Origin: Hyphomonas adhaerens MHS-3
GTDB taxonomy: Bacteria > Pseudomonadota > Alphaproteobacteria > Caulobacterales > Hyphomonadaceae
Direction of reading: 5' to 3'
Assembly: GCF_000685235.1 (NCBI RefSeq)
Contig: NZ_ARYH01000001.1
Coordinates: 558,001 to 622,000 of the forward strand
Length of the DNA stretch: 64,000 nucleotides
Shown: positions 43,106 through 51,921 of the stretch, in pieces
Numbering within the stretch: position 1 is the first letter of the stretch
Layout: each line of letters starts with the position of its first letter
Notes under the pieces: generated by a model
What the model was told of the DNA's origin: nothing
Databases searched by the model: none
The model's input: only the letters and a program-made list of their open reading frames with translations
Position numbers and translations under genes: made by a program

Positions 43106-44545
43106 TCACGCCTGCGGAACGAAATTGCCGTGGAAGCCGGGCGGGATGCGGTAAGGAATATGGACTTCCGCAACCGGCGGCGCGGTGAAGTTCGCGGCGT
43201 CCAGAATCACGAAGTCCGATGTGCCGTCCTCGACATTGCTGACATAACCGATCACCCAGCCTTCGTCTTCGGCGGCCGCTTCATGCGCCGGGACGAACAC
43301 GAATTCGGCGGGCACCCGGCCAGGGCCGAAATCGTGCACCTCCCGTTTGCCTGCCGCAAGATCATGCTTGAACAGGCGCGTCTCGCCGAGAAATCCGTCA
43401 TCCACCTTTTCCGGCAAAGCCACGGTGTAGGCATAGCGATAGGGCTTGCCGGTCAGGCGTTCATCATAGCGCGGAAATTCCTGCGGCGCCGCGTCGATCA
43501 CCTCGCGGGTGACCTGCCCGGCCGCCGGATCAATCGTCAGGGACTCGAATTTCGCGGTCGGCGAATCCGGGCCGTGGCCATGGGTATCGAACATGGTCTC
43601 GTAGACGCAGGCATCCATGACGACCTTGCCGTCTTCGGTCTCGTAGGCATTGGCGGGGTGGAAGATGTAACAGGGGTCGACATCGCACCAGATGATCTCG
43701 TCCCCCCTGCCCTCGTGCGGCAACAAGCCGATGCGCGCCTTGTGTTTCGGGTTCCAGCGGAAGGGGAAGCTCGCCCCGCCCATCAGGGCCGACATGGAAA
43801 ACGTCACCGGCAGGTCCATCACGATCACATAGGAGGGCGTGATCTGGCAGTCATGGATCATCGGGCCGTTCTTTACGGCGATGGGTTCGTTGCGGCGAAC
43901 ATGCCCGGAAGTGTCCACAACCGTGTGCCAGATCGTGTCCGGGTGCTGGGCCTCGTAACAGATGGCATGCATCTCGCCGGTCTCCGGATCGAGATGCGGG
44001 TGGGCGGAATAGGATTCGCCCAGCGTGCCATCGAAATCCGAATGGGCGACGGTTTTCAGATCGTCTGCCATCTCAACCGGATAGCCGCCTGCCTCGACCA
44101 CGGCCCACAGCTTGCCGGCATGTCCGACAATATTGGTATTGGCGACATCCGTACGCGGATGGCGTGGCCCGGGCGCACGCGGCTCTCCCAGCGCGTCACT
44201 CACGGCATTGGAGCGGACCCAGCGATTGCGGTACCAGAGTGGCTTGCCGTCCTGCAGGCGGATGCCATGCACCATGGCGTCGCCGATGAACCAGTGATGG
44301 GTGGCGGCGTTGACATTGGCCAGCGGGTTCGGCCCGTTGCGCACATAGAGCCCATTGAGCGCAGCCGGAACTTCCCCGGTTACCTTCAGCGCTGTGTCGG
44401 TCACTTCCTCGCTCACCGGGGTGTGCATGCCTTCCAGGAAAGGGTTGGGCCCTTTTGACTTCTTGCGTTCGCGATTGAAACCGGCGATGGCCACGACGCC
44501 TTTGGTAACGACGCCTCGAATGGCAGATTCAACAGGGCTGGGCAT
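43106..44545 (-). CDS. Carotenoid oxygenase (RPE65/CCD family)
   Basis: The 479-residue protein is a carotenoid cleavage oxygenase, a seven-bladed beta propeller with a four-His iron centre. Candidate ligands lie in SAHPHLDPETGEMHAICYE, GPMIHDCQIT, CYIFHPANAYE and the C-terminal IPPGFHGNFVP. The family cleaves carotenoids or stilbenes using O2. It is divergent from a TetR gene starting 58 bases away, with an inverted repeat over the gap, so it is probably that regulator's target. No carotenoid synthesis genes are nearby. Confidence 0.92.
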   Translation of the reverse strand: MPSPVESAIRGVVTKGVVAIAGFNRERKKSKGPNPFLEGMHTPVSEEVTDTALKVTGEVPAALNGLYVRNGPNPLANVNAATHHWFIGDAMVHGIRLQDGKPLWYRNRWVRSNAVSDALGEPRAPGPRHPRTDVANTNIVGHAGKLWAVVEAGGYPVEMADDLKTVAHSDFDGTLGESYSAHPHLDPETGEMHAICYEAQHPDTIWHTVVDTSGHVRRNEPIAVKNGPMIHDCQITPSYVIVMDLPVTFSMSALMGGASFPFRWNPKHKARIGLLPHEGRGDEIIWCDVDPCYIFHPANAYETEDGKVVMDACVYETMFDTHGHGPDSPTAKFESLTIDPAAGQVTREVIDAAPQEFPRYDERLTGKPYRYAYTVALPEKVDDGFLGETRLFKHDLAAGKREVHDFGPGRVPAEFVFVPAHEAAAEDEGWVIGYVSNVEDGTSDFVILDAANFTAPPVAEVHIPYRIPPGFHGNFVPQA

Positions 44546-44588
44546 GATCAGTGACTCCGTGTCGCGTTGCGGGAATAGAGAATCTATG

Positions 44589-44628
44589 TTTACAGTGATA
44601 ACATGACATCAGATGATAACACTGTCAA
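44589..44628. promoter_or_regulatory. Inverted repeat at the start of the TetR gene, probable operator
   Basis: TTTACAGTG (44589-44597) and CACTGTCAA (44620-44628) form inverted arms with one mismatch. The repeat flanks and spans the TetR start codon at 44603; TGATAACA also occurs twice within it. The gene divergent from it, carotenoid oxygenase, starts 44 bases to the left. This is the natural place for a TetR operator controlling both genes. Confidence 0.5.
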
Positions 44629-45202
44629 CATGAAGCCGCGCGAGGGCCGCTACCATCATGGCGACCTGCGGTCTGCTCTGATCGAAGAAGGTCTCGCCCA
44701 GCTGGACGTGAAAGCGCCGGATGCCGTCAGCCTGCGCGAGATCGCCCGCAATGTCGGCGTGTCGGCAACGGCGGTGTACCGGCACTTCCCCGACAAGGCC
44801 GCGCTTCTGAGCGCGCTGTGCGGCGTTGGCGGCGAACGCCTGGCCGAAGCGTTCCGGGAGGCAATGTCCGGCGCGGACGAGCAGAGGGCGGCGTTCCGGG
44901 CCATGGGCCGGGCCTATGTGAAATTCGCCCTGCGCAACCCGTCTGTCTTTCGCCTGATGATGACGCAACGCCCGCCGGAGGGGGACCGGAACGAGACGCC
45001 CTGCGCCACGGACGAACCCTTTGGCATGCTGTCGGACACGCTCAACGCGCTGATGCCCGCCGACACCTCGCACGCCGACCGCAAGATCAAGCGGCTGCAG
45101 GCCTGGTCGATGGTGCATGGCCTGGCCATGCTGATGCTGGACGGACAGGTTCCCCGGGACGAGGCGCTGGTCGATCAGGTCATCGTCGCCAGTTTTCTTT
45201 AG
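44603..45202 (+). CDS. TetR family transcriptional regulator
   Basis: The 199-residue protein has a TetR helix-turn-helix (RYHHGDLRSALIEEGLAQL, then VSLREIARNVGVSATAVYRHFPDKAAL) and a helical C-terminal domain of the TetR_C_33-like type with FALRNPSVFRLMMTQRPPEG. It probably represses the divergent carotenoid oxygenase gene. ATG 44603 has no ribosome binding site; a second in-frame ATG at 44630 lacks one too. The transcript may therefore be leaderless. Confidence 0.87.
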   Translation: MTSDDNTVNMKPREGRYHHGDLRSALIEEGLAQLDVKAPDAVSLREIARNVGVSATAVYRHFPDKAALLSALCGVGGERLAEAFREAMSGADEQRAAFRAMGRAYVKFALRNPSVFRLMMTQRPPEGDRNETPCATDEPFGMLSDTLNALMPADTSHADRKIKRLQAWSMVHGLAMLMLDGQVPRDEALVDQVIVASFL

Positions 45203-45249
45203 ACGGACGACCCCTAGGCCAATCCGCGAATCCGGCGCATATTCTGCCC

Positions 45250-45672
45250 ATGTTCCAGAACCTTGCTGCACTCGCCTCCAATTTGGGTCTTATTTTCTCC
45301 GCCCTGGCGATCGGATCGTCATGGGTGGCGGCCATTGCGGCGCCGAATTGCAGCTTCGAGGAACTCGACGGCAGCCGCGCCGACCGGCATGTGCGCGAAT
45401 TGCTACACGCCACCTCCACGCCGATTGCCGGCATGATGCTGGCCGCCGGGGCGTGCTTCCTGCTGGCAACCCATTGGGCCGCGGGCGTCACCGCCCTGCT
45501 GGCCGCGTTCGGCTTCTATTCAAACCGCTGGATGCTGGCGCCAAAATCCGGCAAGGCCCCGCACGGTTCGCGCACCAGCCGCAAGGGCCAGCGGGCCGTC
45601 TCGGTCAGCCTGTCGCTGATCTTCATGCTGGTGGCGATCATCGCCGCGATCCTCGGCATGGTCGGGATCTGA
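45250..45672 (+). CDS. Three-span membrane protein, unknown function
   Basis: The 140-residue protein starts MFQNLAALASNLGLIFSALAIGSSW and has two more hydrophobic segments (TPIAGMMLAAGACFLLATHWAAGVTALLAAFGF and VSLSLIFMLVAIIAAILGMVGI) separated by a basic loop (KSGKAPHGSRTSRKGQR). I do not recognise the family. The longer open frame starting at 44818 overlaps the TetR gene in another frame and is not supported. Confidence 0.65.
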   Translation: MFQNLAALASNLGLIFSALAIGSSWVAAIAAPNCSFEELDGSRADRHVRELLHATSTPIAGMMLAAGACFLLATHWAAGVTALLAAFGFYSNRWMLAPKSGKAPHGSRTSRKGQRAVSVSLSLIFMLVAIIAAILGMVGI

Positions 45673-45679
45673 GTCTGGC

Positions 45680-46063
45680 TCACTCGTAGACCAGCCACAT
45701 GCAGCCAAGCTCATGCAGGCGGCGGAAATTGTCCGTCGAGCGCCGGGCGGCGTTGCGCGCCGCTTCGCCCGCAGACTTGCGGTTCACGGCCAGCATCAGC
45801 ACGCAGGCCGCAAGGCCGACAAAGAACATCCACCAGGCCACCGTGATCGTGCCGACCCCGCCCACAAAGCAAAGACCGTAAGCGAGGGCATCCAGCGAGC
45901 GAAAGCGCAGACCGTTAAACGCGCCGAACTCGTTCAGCAATTGGGGGTGTTTGTGCAGGGCTTCTGCATCGATGGCGAAGCACTGGCCGCCCGCATGATT
46001 GAACATAACGGCCCGGGTCATACGCCCGCCCTGATGCGGATTTGGTGCGCATTTAAGGAACAT
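45680..46063 (-). CDS. Membrane protein, unknown function
   Basis: The protein has up to 127 residues. A central hydrophobic stretch (LDALAYGLCFVGGVGTITVAWWMFFVGLAACVLMLAV) probably forms two membrane spans, preceded by AEALHKHPQLLNEFGAFNGLRFRS and followed by a basic tail (RKSAGEAARNAARRS). ATG 46063 has GAAGAGG upstream; ATG 46021 (MTRAVMFNHAGG) is an alternative with AGGGCGGG. It lies convergent with the three-span protein, 7 bases away. Confidence 0.65.
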   Translation of the reverse strand: MFLKCAPNPHQGGRMTRAVMFNHAGGQCFAIDAEALHKHPQLLNEFGAFNGLRFRSLDALAYGLCFVGGVGTITVAWWMFFVGLAACVLMLAVNRKSAGEAARNAARRSTDNFRRLHELGCMWLVYE

Positions 46064-46201
46064 GGAGAGGCCTCTTCGCCGGTTGAAGCCTAAAAACTAG
46101 CAGCTGCTCCTTAACCCGGAACGGGCGGGAAATTGAAAGTTTCAGGCAAATTCAATCGGTTGCGTTAACCCCCCGGTAAGGCGCGTGGCTGGCGAATCCA
46201 T

Positions 46202-46230
46202 TTGCCACATTTGTTTCATGGACATATGCT
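46202..46230 (+). promoter_or_regulatory. Putative sigma-70 promoter of phaZ
   Basis: TTGCCA (46202-46207) and TATGCT (46225-46230) are separated by 17 bases, a good housekeeping promoter about 30 bases before the phaZ start codon. Confidence 0.45.
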
Positions 46231-46259
46231 GCGCTGCAACATGGAAGGCTGGTAAAGCA

Positions 46260-47546
46260 ATGCTCTACTCCTTTGTCGAAATGAACCGTGCCGCGATGGC
46301 GCCAATGCGTATGGCCGTACGCGCAGGCCGCATGGCGATGCATTCTTCGATCAACCCGATCGCGAAGACGGAATACGGCAAGGCGCTCACCGCCTTTGCG
46401 GACGTGTTCGAAAGCGCCACCCGCTATTATGGCAAGCCCGAATGGGGCATCGAATCGGTCAAGATCAACAGCGCGCCCGTGCCGGTCACCCCGACGGTCG
46501 CCTGGCGGTCGCCCTGGTGCAACATGGTCCACTTCCGCAAGGATCCGGACGCTCTGGCATTTGCCCGCAAGCCGGGCGCTGCCCCCCTGCCCCGCATGCT
46601 GATCGTGGCGCCGCTGTCCGGCCACTATGCCACCCTGCTGCGCGGAACGGTCGAAGGCTTCCTGGAGACGCATGACGTCTACATTGCCGACTGGTCCGAT
46701 GCGCGCATGGCGCCGGTCTGGCTCGGCCGGTTCGATCTCGATGACTATATGGACCATGTCCGCAAGATGATCTCGCATATCGGCCCCGGCGCGCATGTTC
46801 TGGCGGTCTGCCAGCCCGGCCCGCCGGTCCTGGCCGCGATCTCGATGATGGCGGAAGACGATGATCCGAACCGTCCGGCCTCGATGACCTTCATGGGGTC
46901 ACCCATCGACACCCGTCGCAGCCCGACCGTGCCGAACGAGCTGGCCGAGGAGCAATCCTTCGAGTGGTTCCAGGAAAACATGATCTACACCGTGCCCGGC
47001 CCTTATCCGGGGGTCTTCCGCCGGGTCTATCCGGGCTTTGTGCAGCTCGCCTCGTTCATGAACATGAACTGGGGACGGCATGTCGACGCGCAATGGCGCT
47101 TCTTCAACCATCTGGTCGAAGGCGACGGCGACAATGCCGGCAAGCACCGCGAATTCTATGACGAATACCTCTCGGTCCTCGACATGACCGAAGAGTTCTA
47201 CCTGCAGACCATCCTGCGCGTGTTCCAGGAACACCACCTGCCGCGCGGCATCATGAAATATCGCTATTCGCGCCAGATCCGGCCCGAGAAAATCCGCGAT
47301 GTGGCGCTGATGACGGTCGAAGGGGAAAAGGACGATATTTCCGGCATCGGCCAGACGCAGGCGGCGCACGATTTGTGCACCCAGCTGCCGAAGGAAATGC
47401 AGCTGGACTACATCCAGCCGGGCGTCGGCCACTACGGCGTCTTCAACGGCAATCGTTTCCGGACGGAGATCGCCCCGCGCGTCACCGAATTTACCCGGCG
47501 CTTTACCCATCGCGAGCTGGACGAAGCCGCCCTCGACAAAGTCTAG
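46260..47546 (+). CDS. phaZ: Intracellular polyhydroxyalkanoate depolymerase
   Basis: The 428-residue protein matches intracellular PHB depolymerases (PhaZ), which mobilise stored polyhydroxyalkanoate granules. The lipase-box equivalent has a Cys nucleophile: AVCQPGPPVLA with Cys184, as in the Ralstonia-type enzyme. The His partner is probably in VGHYGVFNGNRF near the C-terminus. ATG 46260 gives the usual N-terminus MLYSFVEMNRAAMAPMR. It indicates that the organism stores PHA. The stop codon overlaps that of the convergent gene as CTAG. Confidence 0.93.
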   Translation: MLYSFVEMNRAAMAPMRMAVRAGRMAMHSSINPIAKTEYGKALTAFADVFESATRYYGKPEWGIESVKINSAPVPVTPTVAWRSPWCNMVHFRKDPDALAFARKPGAAPLPRMLIVAPLSGHYATLLRGTVEGFLETHDVYIADWSDARMAPVWLGRFDLDDYMDHVRKMISHIGPGAHVLAVCQPGPPVLAAISMMAEDDDPNRPASMTFMGSPIDTRRSPTVPNELAEEQSFEWFQENMIYTVPGPYPGVFRRVYPGFVQLASFMNMNWGRHVDAQWRFFNHLVEGDGDNAGKHREFYDEYLSVLDMTEEFYLQTILRVFQEHHLPRGIMKYRYSRQIRPEKIRDVALMTVEGEKDDISGIGQTQAAHDLCTQLPKEMQLDYIQPGVGHYGVFNGNRFRTEIAPRVTEFTRRFTHRELDEAALDKV

Positions 47547-48154
47547 CTGCGGTTCAGCCGGGTCGTCAGGCAGTCTGCAGGCAGGCCCGGGTCTGCGGCA
47601 TCCGGCGTGCGCAGATAGGCCTCGGCCTGCGCCATGGCCGCTGTTTCCGCGGTGTTACCGCCCTCTGACAGATCGACCTCGCCCAGGGTTTCTTCCCCGG
47701 CGCACGACAGGCCCTCAAGGCGGATCACACCGTTTCCGGCAGCGTGCAGGCTGACCGCGAAGGGCAGTTCAGGCCCGTAGGGCACGGCCACATAATCTTC
47801 CAGCACAGCCCCGGCATGCGCAGCCGGGGTGTAATGCACCTTGTAGACGAGCCCCGTTTCCAGCCGCTGCACGGTAAACCTGGTCCGCAGGCTTCCCAGC
47901 CAGTCGATCATGGCGCGGTTGCGTGCGGCCTTGGCGCGGTCCTGCTTCAGCGTGGCAAACGCGTCTGCCACCTCGGCCAGCGGATCGAGCATAACACCCG
48001 GCCGGGCATTCGGGTGCACCACGCTGGCGGGCGGCATCAGGCCGGACCCGTTCGGCCCGCCCGCGACATTGTACTGGCCATAGGTGAGACAGGCGGTGAT
48101 CCCGGACGCCAGCGCGGCAGACGACATCTTGGCCAGGAGGGGCAGGGTCAGCAT
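47543..48154 (-). CDS. Hypothetical protein
   Basis: From ATG 48154 the frame encodes 203 residues (MLTLPLLAKMSSAALASGITACLTYGQYNVAGG...). Strands such as FTVQRLETGLVYKVHYTPAA and LEDYVAVPYGPELPFAVSLHAAGNGVIRLEGLSC alternate with helices (ADAFATLKQDRAKAARNRAMIDWL). There is no clear signal peptide and no family I recognise. A longer in-frame start at 48232 is possible but adds low-complexity residues. Confidence 0.65.
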   Translation of the reverse strand: MLTLPLLAKMSSAALASGITACLTYGQYNVAGGPNGSGLMPPASVVHPNARPGVMLDPLAEVADAFATLKQDRAKAARNRAMIDWLGSLRTRFTVQRLETGLVYKVHYTPAAHAGAVLEDYVAVPYGPELPFAVSLHAAGNGVIRLEGLSCAGEETLGEVDLSEGGNTAETAAMAQAEAYLRTPDAADPGLPADCLTTRLNRS

Positions 48155-48299
48155 GGGACGAGAGTCTCCGGTATTCCGAGACTCTGCTTGTCCTCCGATT
48201 TCGTAAACAGAGCCCTTCCGCCCAAATTGCATCTGCCCTCACCTTTCCCGCTCGCTGGGGAGGCTGGTGCAAGGGATGTGCCTTCGGCGGCGCGCCGGA

Positions 48300-49100
48300 C
48301 TAGTGCGGAAGGTGATCGTGCGAAAGGTCGTGCGGGGCCGGGGCGATGTGCCCGCCCGCTTCTTCATGCGGGTGCAACGGCATCAGCGCCATCAGGATGG
48401 CGAGGCCCACACCGGCACTCAATGCCATCAGGCTGCGCATCGGCGGCTCCTCGCCCAGCGGCGCCATCAGCGGGCCGGTCGCGACGTAGAGAAGGAGGCC
48501 GGCGGAGATGGCGAACAGGCTGCCGATAATGTCCGGCGTCAGGCCGTACATGAAGGGCGTTGCCACGATCACGCCCAGCGGCGTGGTCACGGCCGAGGCG
48601 AGGAAGGCCCAGATGAACGCCTCGCGGTTGGAGAAGCTGTGCCGGCGCAGGATGGCGAAGGCGATCACGCCTTCCGGAAACTCGTGCAGCATCAGCGACG
48701 CTGCGGCATAAACGCCCGAGGAGAAGCTTGCGGCGAAGGTGACCGAATAGATCATCCCGTCCAGCAGGGAGTGGATCGCCACGGCCGCCAGGGGCGTGAT
48801 GGCCCCCGCCTGCCCCCGGTCGGAGCTTTCCGGGAACAGCGCCCCGATCCCGAAATGCAGGCCGAGGCCGCCAAAGAAACCCACCATCAGGAAGACCGGC
48901 GTGTGGGCGCTGAGTTCAAAGGCTTCCGGGGCAATGTGCAACAGTGTCAGGCTGACCAGCATGCCGCCTGCGGCCAGCGCGAACAGGCCGGAATAGCGCG
49001 CACTCCAATCCCCGCGCACGGACACCGAGATCAGGCCAAGCGTGGTAATAAAGGCGGCGGTCAAGCCGAACAGGAGTGGGGCCTGGAGAGAATCGAGCAT
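48300..49100 (-). CDS. ZIP family metal transporter
   Basis: The 266-residue protein has eight predicted membrane spans with both ZIP signatures: HSLLDG in span 4 and LHEFPEG in span 5, which form the metal path. The C-terminal end is His-rich (HPHEEAGGHIAPAPHDLSHDHLPH) and may bind zinc. ZIP proteins import Zn2+ or Fe2+ into the cytoplasm. It is divergent from a probable zinc-related ABC operon, with a palindrome between the two start regions. Confidence 0.9.
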   Translation of the reverse strand: MLDSLQAPLLFGLTAAFITTLGLISVSVRGDWSARYSGLFALAAGGMLVSLTLLHIAPEAFELSAHTPVFLMVGFFGGLGLHFGIGALFPESSDRGQAGAITPLAAVAIHSLLDGMIYSVTFAASFSSGVYAAASLMLHEFPEGVIAFAILRRHSFSNREAFIWAFLASAVTTPLGVIVATPFMYGLTPDIIGSLFAISAGLLLYVATGPLMAPLGEEPPMRSLMALSAGVGLAILMALMPLHPHEEAGGHIAPAPHDLSHDHLPH

Positions 49101-49167
49101 GTGTGCGTAAACCGGCGGCGTTGTGAAATTGGCAGAAGGACTTCTGCAAGCTCCGCCTTGATTAAAT

Positions 49168-49182
49168 GTGATATAGTATCAC
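49168..49182. promoter_or_regulatory. Zur-like palindrome between the divergent zinc genes
   Basis: GTGATATAGTATCAC is a 15-base inverted repeat (GTGATA and TATCAC arms) in a local AT-rich stretch between the ZIP gene and the DUF2796-type gene. Its form is similar to alphaproteobacterial Zur/Fur boxes, which are AT-rich palindromes with GTnATA-TATnAC arms. It could control both genes in response to zinc. Confidence 0.55.
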
Positions 49183-49252
49183 TATTGCTTTCGCGACAAT
49201 AATTATTGACCTTTCTGCACTTATCCACTGTGTGGCGCACCGGAGGCCCACA

Positions 49253-49891
49253 ATGATTTCATTCCGTTTCTGGCCGGTTGCGGCCGTGTCCGCGGCCAGC
49301 CTGCTGACCCTTGTTGCCTGCGGCCCGTCCAGCGCGCCCTACGAACCTCCGCCACCTGCCTCGCAATCTGACCAGCAAGCCGAGCTGCCTGACGCCGCCC
49401 TTGCGGTCGCCGCAGACAGCCCCGTTGCGCCGGCGGCAGTGACCAAACTCGAAGCGGCCCATGAGGATGAAGCAGGCCATGCCGGCGAACCGCACGTGCA
49501 TGGCGGCGGCGATCTCGCGATCACGCGGGAAGACGATTTCCTGACCGTGAGCCTCGATGCGCCGCTCGCCAATTTCGGCCTGTCGGAAACGAAAGTGCCT
49601 GAAGGCAAGAAGGCCGAGAAATTCGCCGAAGGCATCGTTGAGCCGATCGGGCCGACGACCTGCGAAGAGACCGAACGCTCCATCACCGGGCGTACCGACG
49701 GCACGCATGGCGCGATGACGGTCTCGGTCGCCTGGCGCTGCAAGAAGATCGACCGGGTGGAAGGCATGCTGGTGCATGTCTTTGAACTCTACCCGGCCTT
49801 CCAGCATATCGATGCGATCTATCTCGGCCCGGACGGCCAGCAGGTCGCCAAGGAACTCACCCCCAACGATACAGAGATCGATTTCGACTGA
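49253..49891 (+). CDS. ZrgA-like (DUF2796) histidine-rich lipoprotein
   Basis: The 212-residue protein has a lipoprotein signal peptide with lipobox LVAC (Cys23), a proline/glutamine-rich linker and a His/Glu cluster (AAHEDEAGHAGEPHVHGGGD, about residues 68-88) of the kind that captures zinc. The folded part resembles DUF2796 (FGLSETKVPEGKK, HVFELYPAFQHIDAIYLGPDGQQ). In Vibrio a DUF2796 protein (ZrgA) is part of a zinc ABC transport operon; the gene order here is similar. It is translationally coupled to the next gene. Confidence 0.8.
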   Translation: MISFRFWPVAAVSAASLLTLVACGPSSAPYEPPPPASQSDQQAELPDAALAVAADSPVAPAAVTKLEAAHEDEAGHAGEPHVHGGGDLAITREDDFLTVSLDAPLANFGLSETKVPEGKKAEKFAEGIVEPIGPTTCEETERSITGRTDGTHGAMTVSVAWRCKKIDRVEGMLVHVFELYPAFQHIDAIYLGPDGQQVAKELTPNDTEIDFD

Positions 49892-50601
49892 TGTTGCCTG
49901 ACGCCCCGAGCACGGATGCCATCCGGGTTGAAAGCCTTCGCTTTGCCTGGCCGGATCATCCACCGGTGCTGGATATCGACCGCTTCACCCTCGCCCGCGG
50001 CGAAAAACTGTTCCTGCGCGGACCGTCCGGGTCCGGAAAGTCCACTCTGCTCGGCCTGATCGCCGGGGTACTCAGCCCGGAAACCGGCACGGTCAATGTG
50101 CTGGGCAACGACATGGCCACGCTCAGCGCCGCAAGGCGCGACCGGGTGCGGGCCGACCATCTGGGCGTCATCTTCCAGATGTTCAACCTGGTCCCGTACC
50201 TGTCCGTGACCGGGAACGTTACGCTGCCGCTGCACTTCTCCCCGGCCCGGCGCGCACGGGTCGGCAAGGATACTGAGGGCGAAGCCCGCCGCCTGCTCGG
50301 CCGGCTGGGCCTGACCGATGCCACCCTGCTGGACCGGCGCGTCTCGGACCTGTCCGTTGGCCAGCAACAGCGCGTCGCCGCGGCCCGTGCCCTGATGGGC
50401 GGGCCGGACATCGTGATCGCGGATGAGCCGACCTCGGCCCTCGACGCCGATGCCCGCGACAAGTTCATCGAATTGTTGAGCGAGGAGGCCGGACGCACGG
50501 GCGCCGCGCTCCTGTTCGTCAGCCATGATGCCAGCCTCGCCGGGCAGTTCGACCGAGCGGTGGATCTCGCCGACATCAACAAGGTGGGGGTGAGCGCATG
50601 A
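49891..50601 (+). CDS. ABC transporter ATP-binding protein (LolD/MacB type), zinc cluster
   Basis: The 236-residue ATPase has Walker A GPSGSGKSTLLGLI, the Q-loop LGVIFQMFNL, signature LSVGQQQRVAAARAL and Walker B DIVIADEPTSALD followed by the switch His in FVSHDAS. The subfamily is the one that works with FtsX-like permeases. Its ATG overlaps the previous TGA by one base, and its stop overlaps the permease ATG by four, so the three genes are tightly coupled. Confidence 0.92.
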   Translation: MLPDAPSTDAIRVESLRFAWPDHPPVLDIDRFTLARGEKLFLRGPSGSGKSTLLGLIAGVLSPETGTVNVLGNDMATLSAARRDRVRADHLGVIFQMFNLVPYLSVTGNVTLPLHFSPARRARVGKDTEGEARRLLGRLGLTDATLLDRRVSDLSVGQQQRVAAARALMGGPDIVIADEPTSALDADARDKFIELLSEEAGRTGAALLFVSHDASLAGQFDRAVDLADINKVGVSA

Positions 50602-51866
50602 AGGCCCTGTTTGCCCTGGCATGGAAAAGCCTGCTGAACCGGCGGGCCTCCGTGATGCTGACGCTTCTGGCTGTGGCGCTGTCGGTTGCCCTGTTCCTGG
50701 GGGTCGACAAGGCCCGCACCGGGGCACGCGAAGGCTTCGGCCACACGATTTCCGGCACGGACCTGATCATCGGCGCCCCCACGGGAAGCGTGAACCTGCT
50801 GCTCTACTCCGTCTTCCGGATGGGCAATGCGACGGCGGAGATTTCCTGGCCCACCTACCAGGAACTGGCTGCGCGGGACGACATCGCCTGGACGGTGCCG
50901 ATCTCCCTCGGCGACAGCCATCGCGGCTTCCGCGTGATGGGGACGGACCATTCCTATTTCGAACATTACCAGTATGGCCGCGGCGAATCCCTACGCTTTG
51001 CCAAGGGCAAGGAAATGGACGACCTGTTCGATGCCGTGATCGGCGCTGACGTCGCCCGCGAGCTTGGTTACGATCTCGGCACACCACTGGTCCTGTCCCA
51101 CGGGCTCGGCAAGGCCGATTTCGGATCAGGCCACGAGAACCGGCCGTTCCGCGTTGTCGGCATTCTCGCACCAACGGGCACACCGGTCGACCGGACCGTG
51201 ATCGTCTCGCTCGAAGCCATTACGGCCATCCATGTCGGCTGGGAAACCGGCGCGAAGAACCCGATGGCCGATTCGATCACCGAAGACATGATCCGCGGCT
51301 TCAACCTGACGCCCAAGACGATCACGGCAGTCTATGCCGGGCTGAAGCGCAAGGGCACGATCCTGCGCACGCGGCGGGAGATCAACACCAACAAGGGCGA
51401 GCCGCTGATGGCCATCATTCCCGGCGAGGCCCTGGCCCAGCTGTGGAGCGTGACCGCCATGGCGGAGCGCGCCCTGATGGCGGTGTCGATCTTCGTCATC
51501 GCAGTCGGTGTCGTCTCGATCCTGACGTCCATCCTGACCAGCCTGAACGAGCGGCGGCGGGAGATGTCCATCCTGCGGGCGGTTGGCGCCCGGCCGGGAC
51601 ATATCTTCGGCCTGCTGACGCTGGAGGCCGGCCTGATCGGCTTTCTCGGCGCCCTGCTCGGCATTGTGATCGTGCATGGCCTGATCCTGATCGCCGGGCC
51701 GATCATCATGCAGCGGTATGGCATTTCCCTTGGCGGGACGGGCCCCGGCATGACCGACCTGCTGACGCTGCTGGCCGTCACCGGCGCCTCGTTGCTGGCG
51801 GGGGCCATTCCGGCCTGGGCCGCTTTCCGCAGATCCCTCGCTGACGGACTGTCCGTGAAGTTGTAG
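50598..51866 (+). CDS. FtsX-like ABC transporter permease, zinc cluster
   Basis: The 422-residue protein has the FtsX/MacB layout: one N-terminal span (SVMLTLLAVALSVALFLGVDK), a large periplasmic domain (about 45-270) and three C-terminal spans (VSIFVIAVGVVSILTSILTSL, GLIGFLGALLGIVIVHGLILIAG, LLTLLAVTGASLLAGAIPAW). The sequence RRREMSILRAVGARP is the coupling segment. With the ATPase it probably handles envelope metal or lipoprotein traffic; a role in zinc uptake is inferred from the operon. Confidence 0.88.
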   Translation: MKALFALAWKSLLNRRASVMLTLLAVALSVALFLGVDKARTGAREGFGHTISGTDLIIGAPTGSVNLLLYSVFRMGNATAEISWPTYQELAARDDIAWTVPISLGDSHRGFRVMGTDHSYFEHYQYGRGESLRFAKGKEMDDLFDAVIGADVARELGYDLGTPLVLSHGLGKADFGSGHENRPFRVVGILAPTGTPVDRTVIVSLEAITAIHVGWETGAKNPMADSITEDMIRGFNLTPKTITAVYAGLKRKGTILRTRREINTNKGEPLMAIIPGEALAQLWSVTAMAERALMAVSIFVIAVGVVSILTSILTSLNERRREMSILRAVGARPGHIFGLLTLEAGLIGFLGALLGIVIVHGLILIAGPIIMQRYGISLGGTGPGMTDLLTLLAVTGASLLAGAIPAWAAFRRSLADGLSVKL

Positions 51867-51921
51867 CAAGGTTGTCGAACCCGTCTGGCACATCCCTCCC
51901 TGAAAGCCTAAGAAAACAGTC

